DNA of 64,000 bases from Hypoxylon rubiginosum. Its lineage: Eukaryota; Ascomycota; Sordariomycetes; Xylariales; Hypoxylaceae. Positions 29,403-42,279 of this stretch are shown one piece after another (position 1 is the first letter of the stretch; every line of letters begins with the position of its first letter). The translations under genes and the position numbers were made by a program. The DNA is taken from assembly GCA_902806565.1 (NCBI GenBank), contig CADCXA010000042.1:558001-622000 (forward strand). Reading direction: 5' to 3'. Under the pieces are notes generated by a model. The model saw only the letters and a program-made list of their open reading frames with translations. It did not search any database and had not been told where the DNA came from.

Positions 29403-32400
29403 TATTCCTTTGAAGTCGTGAGAAGGATAGGTATCGGGTAATCCGCCAGGCTGTGGAACCCAGAGCAAACAGAAGCTCTTGCAGCGAATTTTAACCCCAA
29501 ACAAGCTCTGATGCCATGTAAGACTGGCAATGCTTCCTGTTTGACGAAATTGTTTCGTAATAAGATTGCGGAAACGCACGAGAAGCCGTCTAGCCTAGCT
29601 TTAAGCTGCCTTCAACAGCTGCAGGAAGCCCCCGTGTATTTCAAGGACCAAGCTCTCCCGGCCAATCAACTAGCCTTCGCCCCAACTCCACACGGGTAGG
29701 GACAGAGACCAAAGTAACTTTCAAACACCCAGTATTCAGTTGGCCGGCGGGCTGGGCGTCGTGTTATTTCCGGGCCAGCACAAACTAGCTTAAGCAGCTG
29801 GTAACAAAGACCACAAGAGACAGAGAGTTGGTCTTGGTTGGACACAGCCTTAGGCAAAGTGGAATTACCTGGTATCAGCAGAGACCCCAGGAGTAACCAA
29901 GTTTCGGGTTACGATAAGGTTCAACGGGCACGATGACAAGTTCTGCTAGCTGAAGATAATAGTGTCAGGCCGATCCAACGGAAATCCGATGGTTGGATGA
30001 GCGAGACAAGAGTGGATAGTATGGTTTTCGAGGGAAGGGTTAGCAACGAGCGATACGCATGGCGGGGAATTTGCTTTTCCTCTTGCTCGACTCGGAATAC
30101 CTAGACAAAAAGCCTAATGTTGCAGGTCTCCAGCGAGTTTAAGGAGGTTTTCCTGGGATTCTAGCACTATTCTAGAGCGAAATCGTGCGACGTTTTCCAA
30201 GCAAGCAGTGATCTGGTTCTACAGCACAACTGGTACAACGGCCCGTGTGGAATGAATGACGAGCAGAACGGATGGCAGGCGACCTCTCGCAACGAAGGAC
30301 CAAAAGCACACAACAATTAGATCCACCCAAAGCGTAGCAGCGGCACGGCAAGAAACTGAGACCAGGAACTGAGACTGTCGTTCAAGAAGGAATGGCGTTG
30401 ATCTTGTCGGCACGGTTGGGAAACCGAAGTTACGGAGCCGGCTTCGACGGGAAGCGATGGTAACAGCGAGTAAGTCGTATTTAGCAATTGGTTGCTAGTC
30501 GTCTTCTTTTTCTTATATATGTCGTCGCACAAGTGAGAGGAGCGGGCGAAATCGAAATTTGCTTCGAGGAGTCGATGACAATGACAATGGAGAATAGGAA
30601 AGGTAGTAGAGAGGTAAAAATGAGGGCTTCCTGATAAGAGGGTATTCAACAGTTGATGAAGCAGGGCAAAGTCTGGTTCTGGACGGAACAGCCAGGACTA
30701 GAAACAGAAGGCGGGTGGGAGAGCGTAGAGATTAAAGGGAAAAAGGGAGGGATGTACTGGTACCCACCCTCGGGGCGATCAAAGGTACCTGGCCTAGGAT
30801 GCCATGGATGCATACTGGGATGTATCCCATGTACTTGGCCTACCTGGCCTACTACCTGGCCCGGCTGGCGTACATAATGGCGAATGACTGGGCGGCTGGG
30901 GTTCTACGCTACTATGTAGATGGGTACCCCTTTTAACCCTGTGGTGGGAACTTTTGACTAAGAAAAATCCCCTTCTACCCAAGTAACACCCCATACATTG
31001 GATCAGGTATCTTGATACGTACAGGTAGGTACATGGCCATATACCTGGCGCATCCATCGCGACAGACGCCTGCATGCTACAATTGCTTCTTCGCTTTTCC
31101 TATTAGTCAGTCATCTCCCGTTTTATATTAACAAGATGAAGAGTCTCTCTCTATCTCAGCCAATACTTGATGTCGTTATCATGTTGCGCACCTACAGTAG
31201 CAATACAATAGACGGGGGATTTAAGAAGAAGAGTGAGACAGGGGAGAAGAGTAGGGCAGGGGGAGAAGAAGAAGAAGCGCATCGGGCTGGGCGAAGCCGT
31301 CAGTGCTAATCTCCATCCGCGTTACTTCTTCGCCCACTACTCCTACGTACATCTACCTACCTACAAATACCTACGATACCTACATAGCTCCTATCGTAAC
31401 TTCTTGTTACCTACTACTCAATACCAATAGGATGGAAGGCTACCGGGACGTAGGAGACGCTCTTCCTACTTCTAGTGCCGCTTTGCCGCCGCCATACATG
31501 ACATTGTAGTCACATACATACCTAATAGAAAGGTTAGGCTCTTGAAGCCTCGCCCGCCTACAATGCCCTACTCGCGCATACCTGACTATACTGCCGTCAT
31601 CTCGTCAAGTATGTACTACACTACATATGTGTGTGTATAAAGTCTAGTTAGTCGGATTCAGCCAGGGCAGAGTCGACTTATCCATCCTATCCTATCCACC
31701 CTATCCACCCTGCCACCTGGTACATACGTAGTGGGAAGTGGTGGCGCGACGCTAGAAGGGCGCTAGAAGAAGGAGAACCCAAGCAGGCCAAGCCAAGGAT
31801 CCAATTACATGTGGGATTCCAATCGCATCCGAGGGATCTCGTACTCATGCGGAATAGTCCGTCGCACCCCTGCCACCCTTTAGCCGTACTGTGTAAAGCG
31901 GCAAGGGATGATGGAAGAATGCTAGAAGCACCTGATGATGCCGACAAAGCCAATCAGCGGCGACACCACCTGGTGGCCCCAGCCCCGGTCCCATACGTGT
32001 GGTGGGGTGGTCGATGTCGCCCCGGGCGTGTCGGTCAGTTTTGGTTGTGTGGTACTTGTTCCTTGGTACTTTGACCTATGCCAATCCAAACAAAGGAGGG
32101 ACCCCTTTTCGAAGAGAGAGAAAAGAAAAAGAAAAAAAATCAAGGTAAGGCAGTCAATAATACGATGTCGAGTTTTGCCACTCGCGCGAAGTGATGAGTG
32201 AGCAGCAGGACTCTGAAAAGGGACCGAGCTTACAAGGAATTTACACATCGTGTTTAGAGGTACGCAAGCGAGACTCAGACTCGAAGAGCGTCATACGATG
32301 ATGAAAGTTGAAGTTGAAATGTTTCCATGTCTTGAGTCTCCGGTCGCTATAGACGGCGATGGCATCATCCAGATTAATCATTGAACCACTGCCTATTCTG

Positions 32401-35400
32401 TGGCTAGTTCAGCACGTTTCGCCCCTGGTCCTGGTCGACTTTATTTGACGATCGTTGCTATGTAGGTTGTCCTACATAAGACATAGGTACCTACTGAGAT
32501 ATCAACGTGGAACGTCGAATAGATTCTTTTCTCCAGTCTCTGGATACAGTAGAGTCCCGGATGCCGTAATAGCATTATCGTACTGCAGATTCTTCTGTAT
32601 GACATGCAGGTTTGTACGTCGCACAACAAATGCACTCAGACAGACTCAGCTATCACGGCAGAGGGGATTTGCTGCGAAGTCGTTGGACAAGTTTCAAGTC
32701 TACCATGGCTAGAGACTTCTTGCTACCGTCACCACCTACAGCATGTATCCATACATGATATTCGGTTTGCGAATAGTAGAGGTAGATGACGGGCTCAACC
32801 CATATCGGCGTCGTCTCTCTGTTTCTCTTCTCCTGCCCCCCTCCCGACGACCCCTTCGCGCTACGGCATCTCGTGATTGTCGCGCAATGTGACTGGCTCA
32901 GTCGATATTATCCTAGATTGATTGCAGTATCATTGCCCCCCAAAGTCGAGATTGCACGCACGCGACCGTTGGGGCCAAGCTTCCTCGGCAGACGCTATTT
33001 ATATTATATCGCAAGACACTATGAGAAGAAGTTGAAATATAATGGCTCGATAAGGAGACGTCGAATTGGCTGATTGATTAATTAACTACCATGACAGGAG
33101 ACCTATCTGCCTATCTCTTGGACCCTTAATGAGTCTTAATAATAATAAAGAGCATATCGTCTCACTAATAGACGCGCAAGCCGCGTGGGTAGAGATAGTG
33201 TCAACGGGTCGGTGGCATGTAGATCGCTTCTGCCAGTTGGAAAAGGGAAAGGGTGCCCGGCAGTTGGTGAGCAACCCAAGGTAGCATCAGTGTTTCGCTC
33301 TCGTCCGTCCAACCAGTTCGAAACGCTCTGTGGGCGCCGGAACAGAAAGATGCCAGTTTGCATCATTGGGCATAAGCGCAAGTTCCAAAACTGTCGTCTC
33401 ACACTATCCCGCTGCTTCGAACACTTCGACGGGAGAGAAGAAGGGGGGGTATAGATTGAGTCAAGATCGGCCATGCGCGAGCCCATGCAGGACAGGACAG
33501 GCATAGCACATGCCTTGGAAACGAGAGTCCGTTCTCGAAGCAGTCTTCAACCCCTCGAACAGCCAGACACGACCTCCGATAGTGGTAAGGCCAAAATCTG
33601 TAAAATATGCGAAGGTGTGAAGATCAGCTGCTTACGCTGCCATTTCCAGCAAGGCTAGAGGCCTGCCATTGGGCGTGACATCAGGGAAAATGGCTGTCAG
33701 CATTTCTGAATCTGGCGTGCATTACCGGAACTTGGTGACTCCAGAGAGGGGGAGCAAGGAAGCAAGGAGGCAGCAAGGTAGCTTGGTGCTTAGGTGGTTT
33801 GGGGGCGACAGCCTCGCTGGAAGGGTATCATCGAGTATCAACGCGTCACATCAGAGCACTATTTACACATCTGATTTGCGCCATCTGTTGCACAATATGT
33901 AGGTTAGATATGTAGGCCTGCGGGTGAGGCTTGAAAACGGCCGACCTTCTGGCAGCTGGGGGCCGAAGTAGGATCTCTCCCTTTACTCATCAGCTCATCC
34001 AAGGAGGTCGGTAGTTCGAAATACCTTCCTTACTATCAATATTACACCACATCCACCTACCTAGGTAATTGTGCTTCACCGAGTTTTTCTTCGTAAAAAA
34101 AAAAAAAAAATTTTTCATCACGGTCAAAAACATGCGAAAGAGAGGGGTAGAGATGGTTGCCGTCGCTAATCCATGGCCCATGGCCTATGGACACGCCGCT
34201 ATGGGTTTGCTTGCGACACGGAAAGGCAAGATTCTGGAACGTTTTGCGACAATGCCGACCACAGCCGCAATCCAGGGGCTCGTCGCGCGAAGGAAACCAA
34301 ATTGCGACCCACAGATGATGCCACTTAAGACAAATATTTACACTGAAGAAAAAATATACGAATAGAATTCTCGGTGTCGAAAAACATAGGGTGAACGATT
34401 ATCTGGCGATGAAAACATTCGGTTTAGAGAAGAAAAAAAAGAATGGATTTGCTAATAGCTCCGAGCTAGGATTACAAGCTCCGAGTTCTCCGCTGCTTAC
34501 TCTCCCAAGAAGGAATGTGGAAAAGAAAATAATTAAAAAGGAAAACCATACATAGTAGAAAATAGCTCGCCAGACTCCAGTCGTATGGGCTAGCAGATGC
34601 GCGAAGCAGGGAGCGACAGAGCGAGTAGGGATACTCCACAGCGAGTTATGTTCGGTACTGTATGGAGTGTATCGTCTTGTACGGGTACATTAGGATAATG
34701 GAGAACGGAATTGATATGTCCACTCACATATAGATTAGAGATTACGTAGCGGGCGATCAAGATCCACAAGAATAAGTAGAATGGTAGCCGTTGGAGCCAT
34801 TAGATCCATTCATCGCGTAATAAGCGTCTTCTAGAACATTTCTAGAATATTTCCGTGTGCAGGGCGGATGATTAGCGCAGAGCCGGACGGCCATGCCGGC
34901 GTCATACTAGGTATTACTCCAATGTTTAGGTACGAGGTCACCTACGATACATTCATACATTCATGAACAGCATATTCATGTAGTATCGCGCGAATGCTTG
35001 TCTCAGTTCGCCGTCATTCTTATGCGACCAACGAACAAAGAGCTCACTGATGACCTTACCACCATCATCCAAATGAATTTGTAGGAAGTTTGGAGCTCGT
35101 ACTGCGCTGTCATAGTTGACTGGCTGTCGAGGCCATTCAAAATATCTCCAACCGAGGCATCCTACTATGTACAGCCAGCCAGCCTACATGTTGACTAATT
35201 AGGTAAGTATTTACAATCCTAACAAACGACCCTGACCGGTTCGAGGATCTGGCGCTTACAACAGCTAACTCGCCCCTAGCGATAATAGGAAGGCAACGAG
35301 AGAGTCGCGCTCTACGAGAAAAAGGGGCGACTAAATAGTACGAGCTGAGAGGGCGAAACCACCAATCAGACGACGTCGTTCGTGTCTTTTCATCCTCAGC

Positions 35401-38400
35401 TCTCTCCTAAGCAGCTGCCTAACCACCCTCGCTTTCGCTTCCACTTGACGACGGAGGCAGTGCTGTAGCGCGCGCTCCGGGCTCGGGTGCGTCGTCCGCC
35501 ATAGTGGCGTCTAGGATTCACCCGGGAGAAGAAGGTCCAGAGCCTCCAAAGCCATATACATACCTAGAAATCTCATCCCAACCTGCCAACTTAATCTGAA
35601 CTCCAGGGGGCCTCTTGGCGAACCACATCGCCTGCCCCGTTTTCCAACACTTCGGTACGGGTAAAAATTTTTCATCTGGTTGTTACTATGTTACATCTAG
35701 ACCGACTTGGTCTCATCCAGTCTACCAGTCAGATCTCAAGGACGCAAAACGCCGTTACTGCATGCGCGGTGCGAGCTGTTCGAGAGTCAAGCATTATGTA
35801 TGGCATGGTGTTAGGCTGCTTCTCGAGCCAAGTCAAATTCTAATTTCTGTGATTCCAGCCTTATATTACTAGTAACGTCGCATCTTCAGTACCCGGTTAT
35901 ATCAGTATATCAATGAGCGCCTGGGCATTATCATCGTCTCTCCACGTGACGAGAGAACCTTCCAATCTGGTATGCGAAATTCGGCCGTGCTAATATATCC
36001 AACAGCCCATCAATGGTCGATACCTCTCTAGCGAACCCATTCCAAGCGATGCAATATGTAGCAGCCTACAGCTTTTGCCCAACGTTACACTACCTACCTA
36101 GGTACTCAAGCTTCACCCGCCAAAGGAATTAGTCTCTCTCAGATGCCCAGACACATCACATTTTTTCCATGTAACGCCAGCTTCAAATCACACCAGCGGT
36201 AAACCAACCCATAGGGCGGATTGTCGACATTCCACAGATCAATACACACGGTCTCGACGTACGAGACAAGTGCCGCAGGGCTGAGCGACGTTTAATCAAT
36301 TTAGCCGTTCCAAGTTCCCTCTCCCTGCCCGCATACCTCAAACCCCCCTATTCTAACGGATGTGATAAGTCAGACCAGCCTGACGTTTCTTGCAGCATGC
36401 CGCAGAAGAGGAATTACCCGATGAATCACGGCAATGTTGTTATTTTATAAACGATTCCAGATTCGTTCCCCGCTAGTGGGAACTATTAATTGCTTTCTAT
36501 TGCTTTCTTCCCTTCCAATGCCGATCTCCCCCCGTTACAAGGGACCCCAAAAAGCTATTCCATCGTGCAGGTCCGCCAAGGGGGCTCGATGGTAAGAGGA
36601 TATCGCAAATCGCGACGCTCCTTTTACTGGTGGGATAGAGTTGCCTAGGACAGCAATTTTTCTTTTTTAAAATATTCCTTGGCAGAGCCTCAGTGACGGC
36701 TCGGCCCTCTAGGTCTTTTGTCTGTTTGCTCGTATATGTTGTGTCGAGAGAGACCAAGGCCTTGGTAGCTGCCTAAAGAGGCAAGACAAGACTGGCACGC
36801 TCGTGATGCAGCCGAACTTACTCACTGCTTGGCTATCCACCAATGCGCTCATCAGTGCCCATCGATACGACTTAAAATTGAGATCTCGACGCTCGATTCC
36901 GATTGGCCGCGTCCGTAATTGACGTTGAATATAGCTCTCTGTATGGTTCGATGTCGTTGAAAGGCCTTGCTAGAGCCTCAATCTCCACCGGTTTGCTATA
37001 TGTAAATCGCCTAGCCACCAGAAGGGCAGCTCAGGAGGCAAGTCCCGAGTCCGGAAAGTCCGGGTCCCTAATCCGCTCGGACATGTAGATAGATACGGTG
37101 AAAAAAAACAAGATACCTAGCTCTCCTTCTACATCCCTCGCGAGACCTGCCTCTACTTACCTAGGTATGCGTCTGCCGTCTGCCGCCAGCGAACGAGAGC
37201 CAAGCGTGTAAGCCCAAATAAGGTTATCCCGTGACTTTATGTTCGGTCTACGATAGGGAATGATTTGGCTAGTTATTACGCGTCTAGGGCTTATACTACG
37301 TAGACTTAGCAAGATTTAAGGTAGTAGGCTTGCTTGCATGAAGGCAGATCATATCCGAATACCTGGGAATCGTATCCGCGTATGCTCTCCCTGCGCTCAG
37401 GTGACGCGAGAAACGCCGCTCAGATTAGCGACGAGATGCTGTATCCATTTCATTAACTACCAAGTATTACCTACCAAAAGAAGAATGTCAATATAAAATC
37501 TGAATTTTTAAAGTCTAAAAATGGTATGGTTCTTTGAATGCCTTAGGTAGGTCAGCTCCCTTAGATGTGAGTATGGGATTATGGGATTATGGGAATATCG
37601 CAATGCCCGAGCGGCACTCCCCGTACGCGATGTGTGTCTCTCATAGCGGAAACATATAAGGCCTGGGTTAGTATAAAATGCTTGGGAGTGACGCATGTTC
37701 AACATAGGCGGCTTTGTAATGCGTTACGATCTACCTATCGACTCGAAAGCTGATGGGCAACAGATGCCGTGTCACCGGTGGCTTGACGCTGGTCAACAGG
37801 AGATGCTAAGATGCTTACTGTAAGATATATATTTTCTAAGATTTTGTTTACGATTAGTCGATGATGTTCCTTGGAGTTGACATGCCATGTTTCTTGATTG
37901 TCGTTGCTGAGATCAGCCGCCCGTCCCGTCGGCAATGCCGCCAGCGAAAGGACACTGCTCCGTTTCCGCGATAGCTAAGTGTCAGAAAGTCAGGTAATCT
38001 ATGCCCTACCATATACCTCCATTGCTATTCGTAGCTCTCTAAAAACACTGGAGCGTGGATTTCGAGTCGCTCGGTACTATCTGCAGCTAATAGGGCTTGG
38101 TACTGACATTGCAGCCAAGTACCTCGCTATAAGAGAATCTCACGATGTGTATCTTAGGTACCTCTCATCCAACATACAGCTACTGGAACCTATTAGGTCT
38201 CGAGGAATGTCGAAAGTCGAGAGGAGCAAGCATTTGGGGAGCAGCGCTGCTGACAAATTGTGGTAAGGTTGATCCCCCCTTTTCATCGCCGCACAGCTTC
38301 ACGCCAGACATGGAACATCCCGGCCAAAAACAAACATCCAACTGCCAACATGTAATCACGTAACCGATATAACGCACGGGGTTGCCTCGCAGCTATCCAT

Positions 38401-41400
38401 GCGTTACCTGCTAGCGATCTGTAAACTGTTTCTGGGTATTACCAAGGGGCGCGTCGGGGTTGACTAGCGGAGTCCTTCTGCGGCGCATTGGTCTGGAGGT
38501 TGGAATAAAGTGGGAGAAGAGAACGGCGTTGAGTTACAGTTGATGCTAGTAGTAAGCCGTAGGAGGCTGCTGCTACGGCGTTTCTCGTGGGTGGTTAGGG
38601 TTACGGGCCGTTAAATAAGACTCCTGCTAGTTGATAATGACGGCTAGATGATCCGATCTGGGCCCACCGACTTCACACCCCTTTTTGTCTCTAACTCTCC
38701 TGGATCCTACGCGGTGGAGAGGGAGGGTTACGAGGTTACGGGAATCACTACGAGGCTATCTCAAGATGACTTGGCATCCGAGGATAGATTCCGGTGGTTA
38801 ACTGGAGGCTAGGGATTACACAGATATCCCACTCCCAGAGAGAATGGACGAGCTTGATAAAAGCGGCGGCTGGATAATGAGAGCTAGTTATGGCACGCCA
38901 AGCAGTGACAAAAGCTGTCATTTGGATATCATTTGCCGGGGGCGCTGTATTGGTTCTCAATCACACCCTACGCCAACTCGGGGGAAAGGATTCTGACAGT
39001 GAATATTCGCCAGTGACATTAGATGCGAAATGAAACAATTAGTCAGTGTTCCAGGTCTAATCTTAGTCTCGTAGGTTTCCTGGAATCAACCTATCATTGC
39101 TCTGGGCAGTGCTAGGAGGGTTGGTACTATCGTTTTACCCCTTTTATTAGAGAATAGTGCTGGGAACTCCTGAGTTGGTGGTAGCACAGTCACAATTACT
39201 TGTGCCTAAATCCAACATTGCTATCGCAGTCACAGTCGTGAAGTGGGACATGTTACCGGCGAATAGTCACTGACGCCCAGCTCCTCCAAAAGGCGTAACC
39301 CCCTCCCCTGTGCCTAAACAAGATCTGGAAGCACCCAATCTAAGACAGCGTTATGGGGGGTTGCCTCTCCCGCAGAGATAAGCACATGAAGAGCTATAAG
39401 TGGTTGGAGCAAGCTTCGAGCACTTAATATCGAAGACCGATTTCCTTACCCTTCCAGAAGCCTTTCCCGTCGGCAGGGCCAAGCTATGGGTCGAGATGCT
39501 AACTCCTGACGGAAGGTGTCATCATTTTCTACCCGCTCGGGCTCGACTCGTCTCGTGAGTCTATCCATATTGAAGTCATCGCGAGTTGTAGAACTCCAAT
39601 GCGGATCACAGCAAGGGATAATTAGCACCATGCAATATGCGCCGTAGCAGCTCGAATCACGATTGATTCCCGCAGGATGAAATATACAATGTATCCTCAC
39701 TTCTCATGCACGTTTACACTAAGCATGAGCAGTATACCGGGATGTTTCAACTTGAATCAAGAAATTATTCTCACGTTTGACCCTTCCGTGGCTCTGAGTG
39801 GTCTCATAATCTAAAGCTTCCCATCTCAGGGGGACGCCAGGGGGGCATTGATGTTCCATGGCAAGACACGAACGTGCGTATTAACTTCTCCGAAAACACA
39901 CAGCCTCTCGAAGTAGCCGAATTACAAATATGAATAATTAAACTATTCTGATGATCGCCCTCAGTTGATCTATATCCCAGCATCCAACTACCGAGATCAA
40001 TACTCAAGTGGTCTGTTTAGTTACATCCCCTATCAACTTGACTCCTGACAGCATACTCGCCCCTTGTTCGTTGTGAATGGCACGTCAACTCCTACGTTTG
40101 CCGCTCGTGCATGTGAAGAGGGTTGGAAACGAGATGAGGCCCTGGCAAAAAGGTACCTAGACGCCATGTCACTATACATAGCCTGAAGTATACCATTGGT
40201 AGCTCGAGGCCTTAGTAGCAGCGAGCGTCAGCTAATGAAAACGTCAGTGTTTATCTTCGAAATACACAAATGTCCTCACATCTAATGACCAGATGGCTAT
40301 CCGATCCAAGTGTCAAGGCTATGTTCATGTCATGTTGAGTATTGAGTCTCTGGATCTCAGGTTTGATGGAGATATATGTAGGGCCGTCAACGACTTGTTT
40401 CTGACTCGGGCTGTTTGCGCTGAGGGCTTGGTTATGTCTCCTAGCCAATGGTCCAGGGCAGCTTATCAACCACTCCCTACATGCTGCTACACAATTGAAG
40501 ACTTCTAATATGAGATGCTAGGTAGGTAATGCGATACCTAGAAGATCTATTGATCGAGACTAAAGTGTTACCTATGGTGAGTAGGGTACTGAATGAATAA
40601 GTTGACGAGTGCCTGAAAACCCCCCTTACCTAAATTTAGAACATTAGCATTTGGGTAGCTAATAGGGGCATCCTAGGGCAGCAAAACCACATTCCTATTA
40701 CCTAGCCGATGTCCCCATACCTAATCTATTCTCACGCCGCCTGGTAAAGATGTTTATCTTCCTTTTCTTAGCCTTGCCTCCCCCCTATTATATTAAACTG
40801 GTACCTACTTAGCATTCCATGCTGCTTGCCGGTCAGAGTCAGGGTTAGATTCGGAGGCGCTTATTGATCTGAAAGCATCGACGACACTACGCACTTAGTA
40901 TCGCGCTTTACTTATAAGCTAGATACGGGCTTCTCTCCGGCGACAGCCTTATGTGCTGCTTTAAAGCAGCCGTCTAACCCGGCAATAAGGTACCGCTCCT
41001 TAGTCCACGCAGGTCGGCCCTAGCTAAACTGGCGTCCCGGTGATAGCAAGTTTTCGTATGACTCGCTAGCTCAACGTCACGGCATCATCTTATACTTGGC
41101 GGGTTAAGAGGGAATTTAGGGTCGATTCCCGTCGGCGCTACTTGGTAGTCTCCATCGAGCCGCCGTCGATTCATGCTTACCAATAAACTGGGAAGATAAG
41201 TTAAGGATTGGGCAATACCCACGTGGAGGTGTCTCCGGAAAATGATAACTTAGTCGCAGAGCCGCCTACCTTTTCGCCCTACACCAAGGGTTGTTAGGGC
41301 TGATGAGTCTGGGGAAAACGGCGGAACCAACATCGGACGAAATGTCGTCACCACCACCCCTGAGGGACAAATTCCAGCCTACCTACGAGAGATTCATCAG

Positions 41401-42279
41401 CCTCTCTTGATATTTTTACCTACGCCCAGATTTTCGGGTCTTGTCATCCAATCAATCTCCAATCTGGTGATATATCAGATTCGCAATCCAGCCCACGTAT
41501 GAAGTTCGAGGTCAGGTAGGTAGCTGACGTACCACCAGGAACGTGAGAGCGGGGGAGAATGGGAGAGCGCAGAAACGGCGGGGGTTGACTGCCTAACGAC
41601 ATGCAGCGTGGCGTGCCGGGCGTGCTATATCGAGGCAGTATATCCCAGGCAGGTTGTCTGATTTGACCAATAGAGTATCGTGGCCCGTCAGCATCTTAAT
41701 ATCGAGCTTCCCTTTTCGCCAATTCCAACGTCTTCGATAGGGCTAATACAGCAGCTACCTACGTAGTTCTACTTAGAGGATGGCTTCACCGCTCTGCCCT
41801 ATCTGCAGCGTGCTTCACTGAGGGGGAATCTATACGCACTGCATATACGCATTGCAGATAGGGCTTACGCAGCCTTCTTGACTGCAATTGGGCTCTGAGT
41901 CACATCGCTATCACATCGTTAGCCATCAATCGGAGCCCTTCCTAGGTAACAGGTAGGTAAGCGAGGACGAAAGACGCAATATTGGATTAGTCCTAGCCTT
42001 GTCCCGAGCACGAACAGAACCGAACCACCACGTTCTGAGTCGTTTCTTACTGTTTGCTTTACTTGAGATAGAGGCATTCTGTGTGCAGTCTAAAGTAACA
42101 CATCATCAATTCAATTACTGTGGCAAATTTTCAATAGAATCGATCATTCCTTGACGTCCTAGTCCTATCTTGACTTAACGCGACGCGGTAAGACGCACGC
42201 AGAACGTTTCGAGTTGTAGCAAGGCGGCCTTGGCGATAGTTTCAGTCAGCCCGCCAAGTGCGTTTCAACTACGGAAGCC
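29403..42279. other. 12.9-kb gene desert between the RGS gene and the DUF4097-like gene
   Basis: No protein gene can be supported: the longest frames are about 120 codons and lack coding-like codon choice or domain character. About 29.4-30.65 kb is plausible leader and promoter of the RGS gene, and the last few hundred bases are leader of the next gene. Simple features seen are GAAGAAG near 31265, a run of 17 A near 34096, tandem GGGATTAT words near 37573, an AAGCTTTA-free 16-base palindrome at 40955-40970, and scattered ACCTAGGTA words (36093-36107, 37157-37167, 41940-41960). I recognise no tRNA, snRNA, rRNA or transposon. Long regulatory or noncoding transcripts remain possible. Confidence 0.5.
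40955..40970. repeat. 16-base perfect palindrome
   Basis: GCTGCTTTAAAGCAGC is identical on both strands and lies alone in the gene desert. It could be a dimeric-factor site or chance. Confidence 0.4.

Noticed and set aside
33136..33504. 122-codon minus-strand frame in the gene desert
   Set aside because: No domain, no coding-like codon choice and no leader; about the length expected by chance in 13 kb.
33998..34025. GGTAGTTCGAAATACC resembling a tRNA B-box
   Set aside because: The loop is one base too long, and no matching D-arm or acceptor stem lies upstream.
34096..34112. Poly-A run as a retroposon tail
   Set aside because: No target-site duplication or upstream element body was found.
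41030..41150. Possible structured RNA around GGTCGATTCCCGTCGGC
   Set aside because: It looks like a tRNA 3' half, but the loop is not TTCRA and no anticodon stem can be built.
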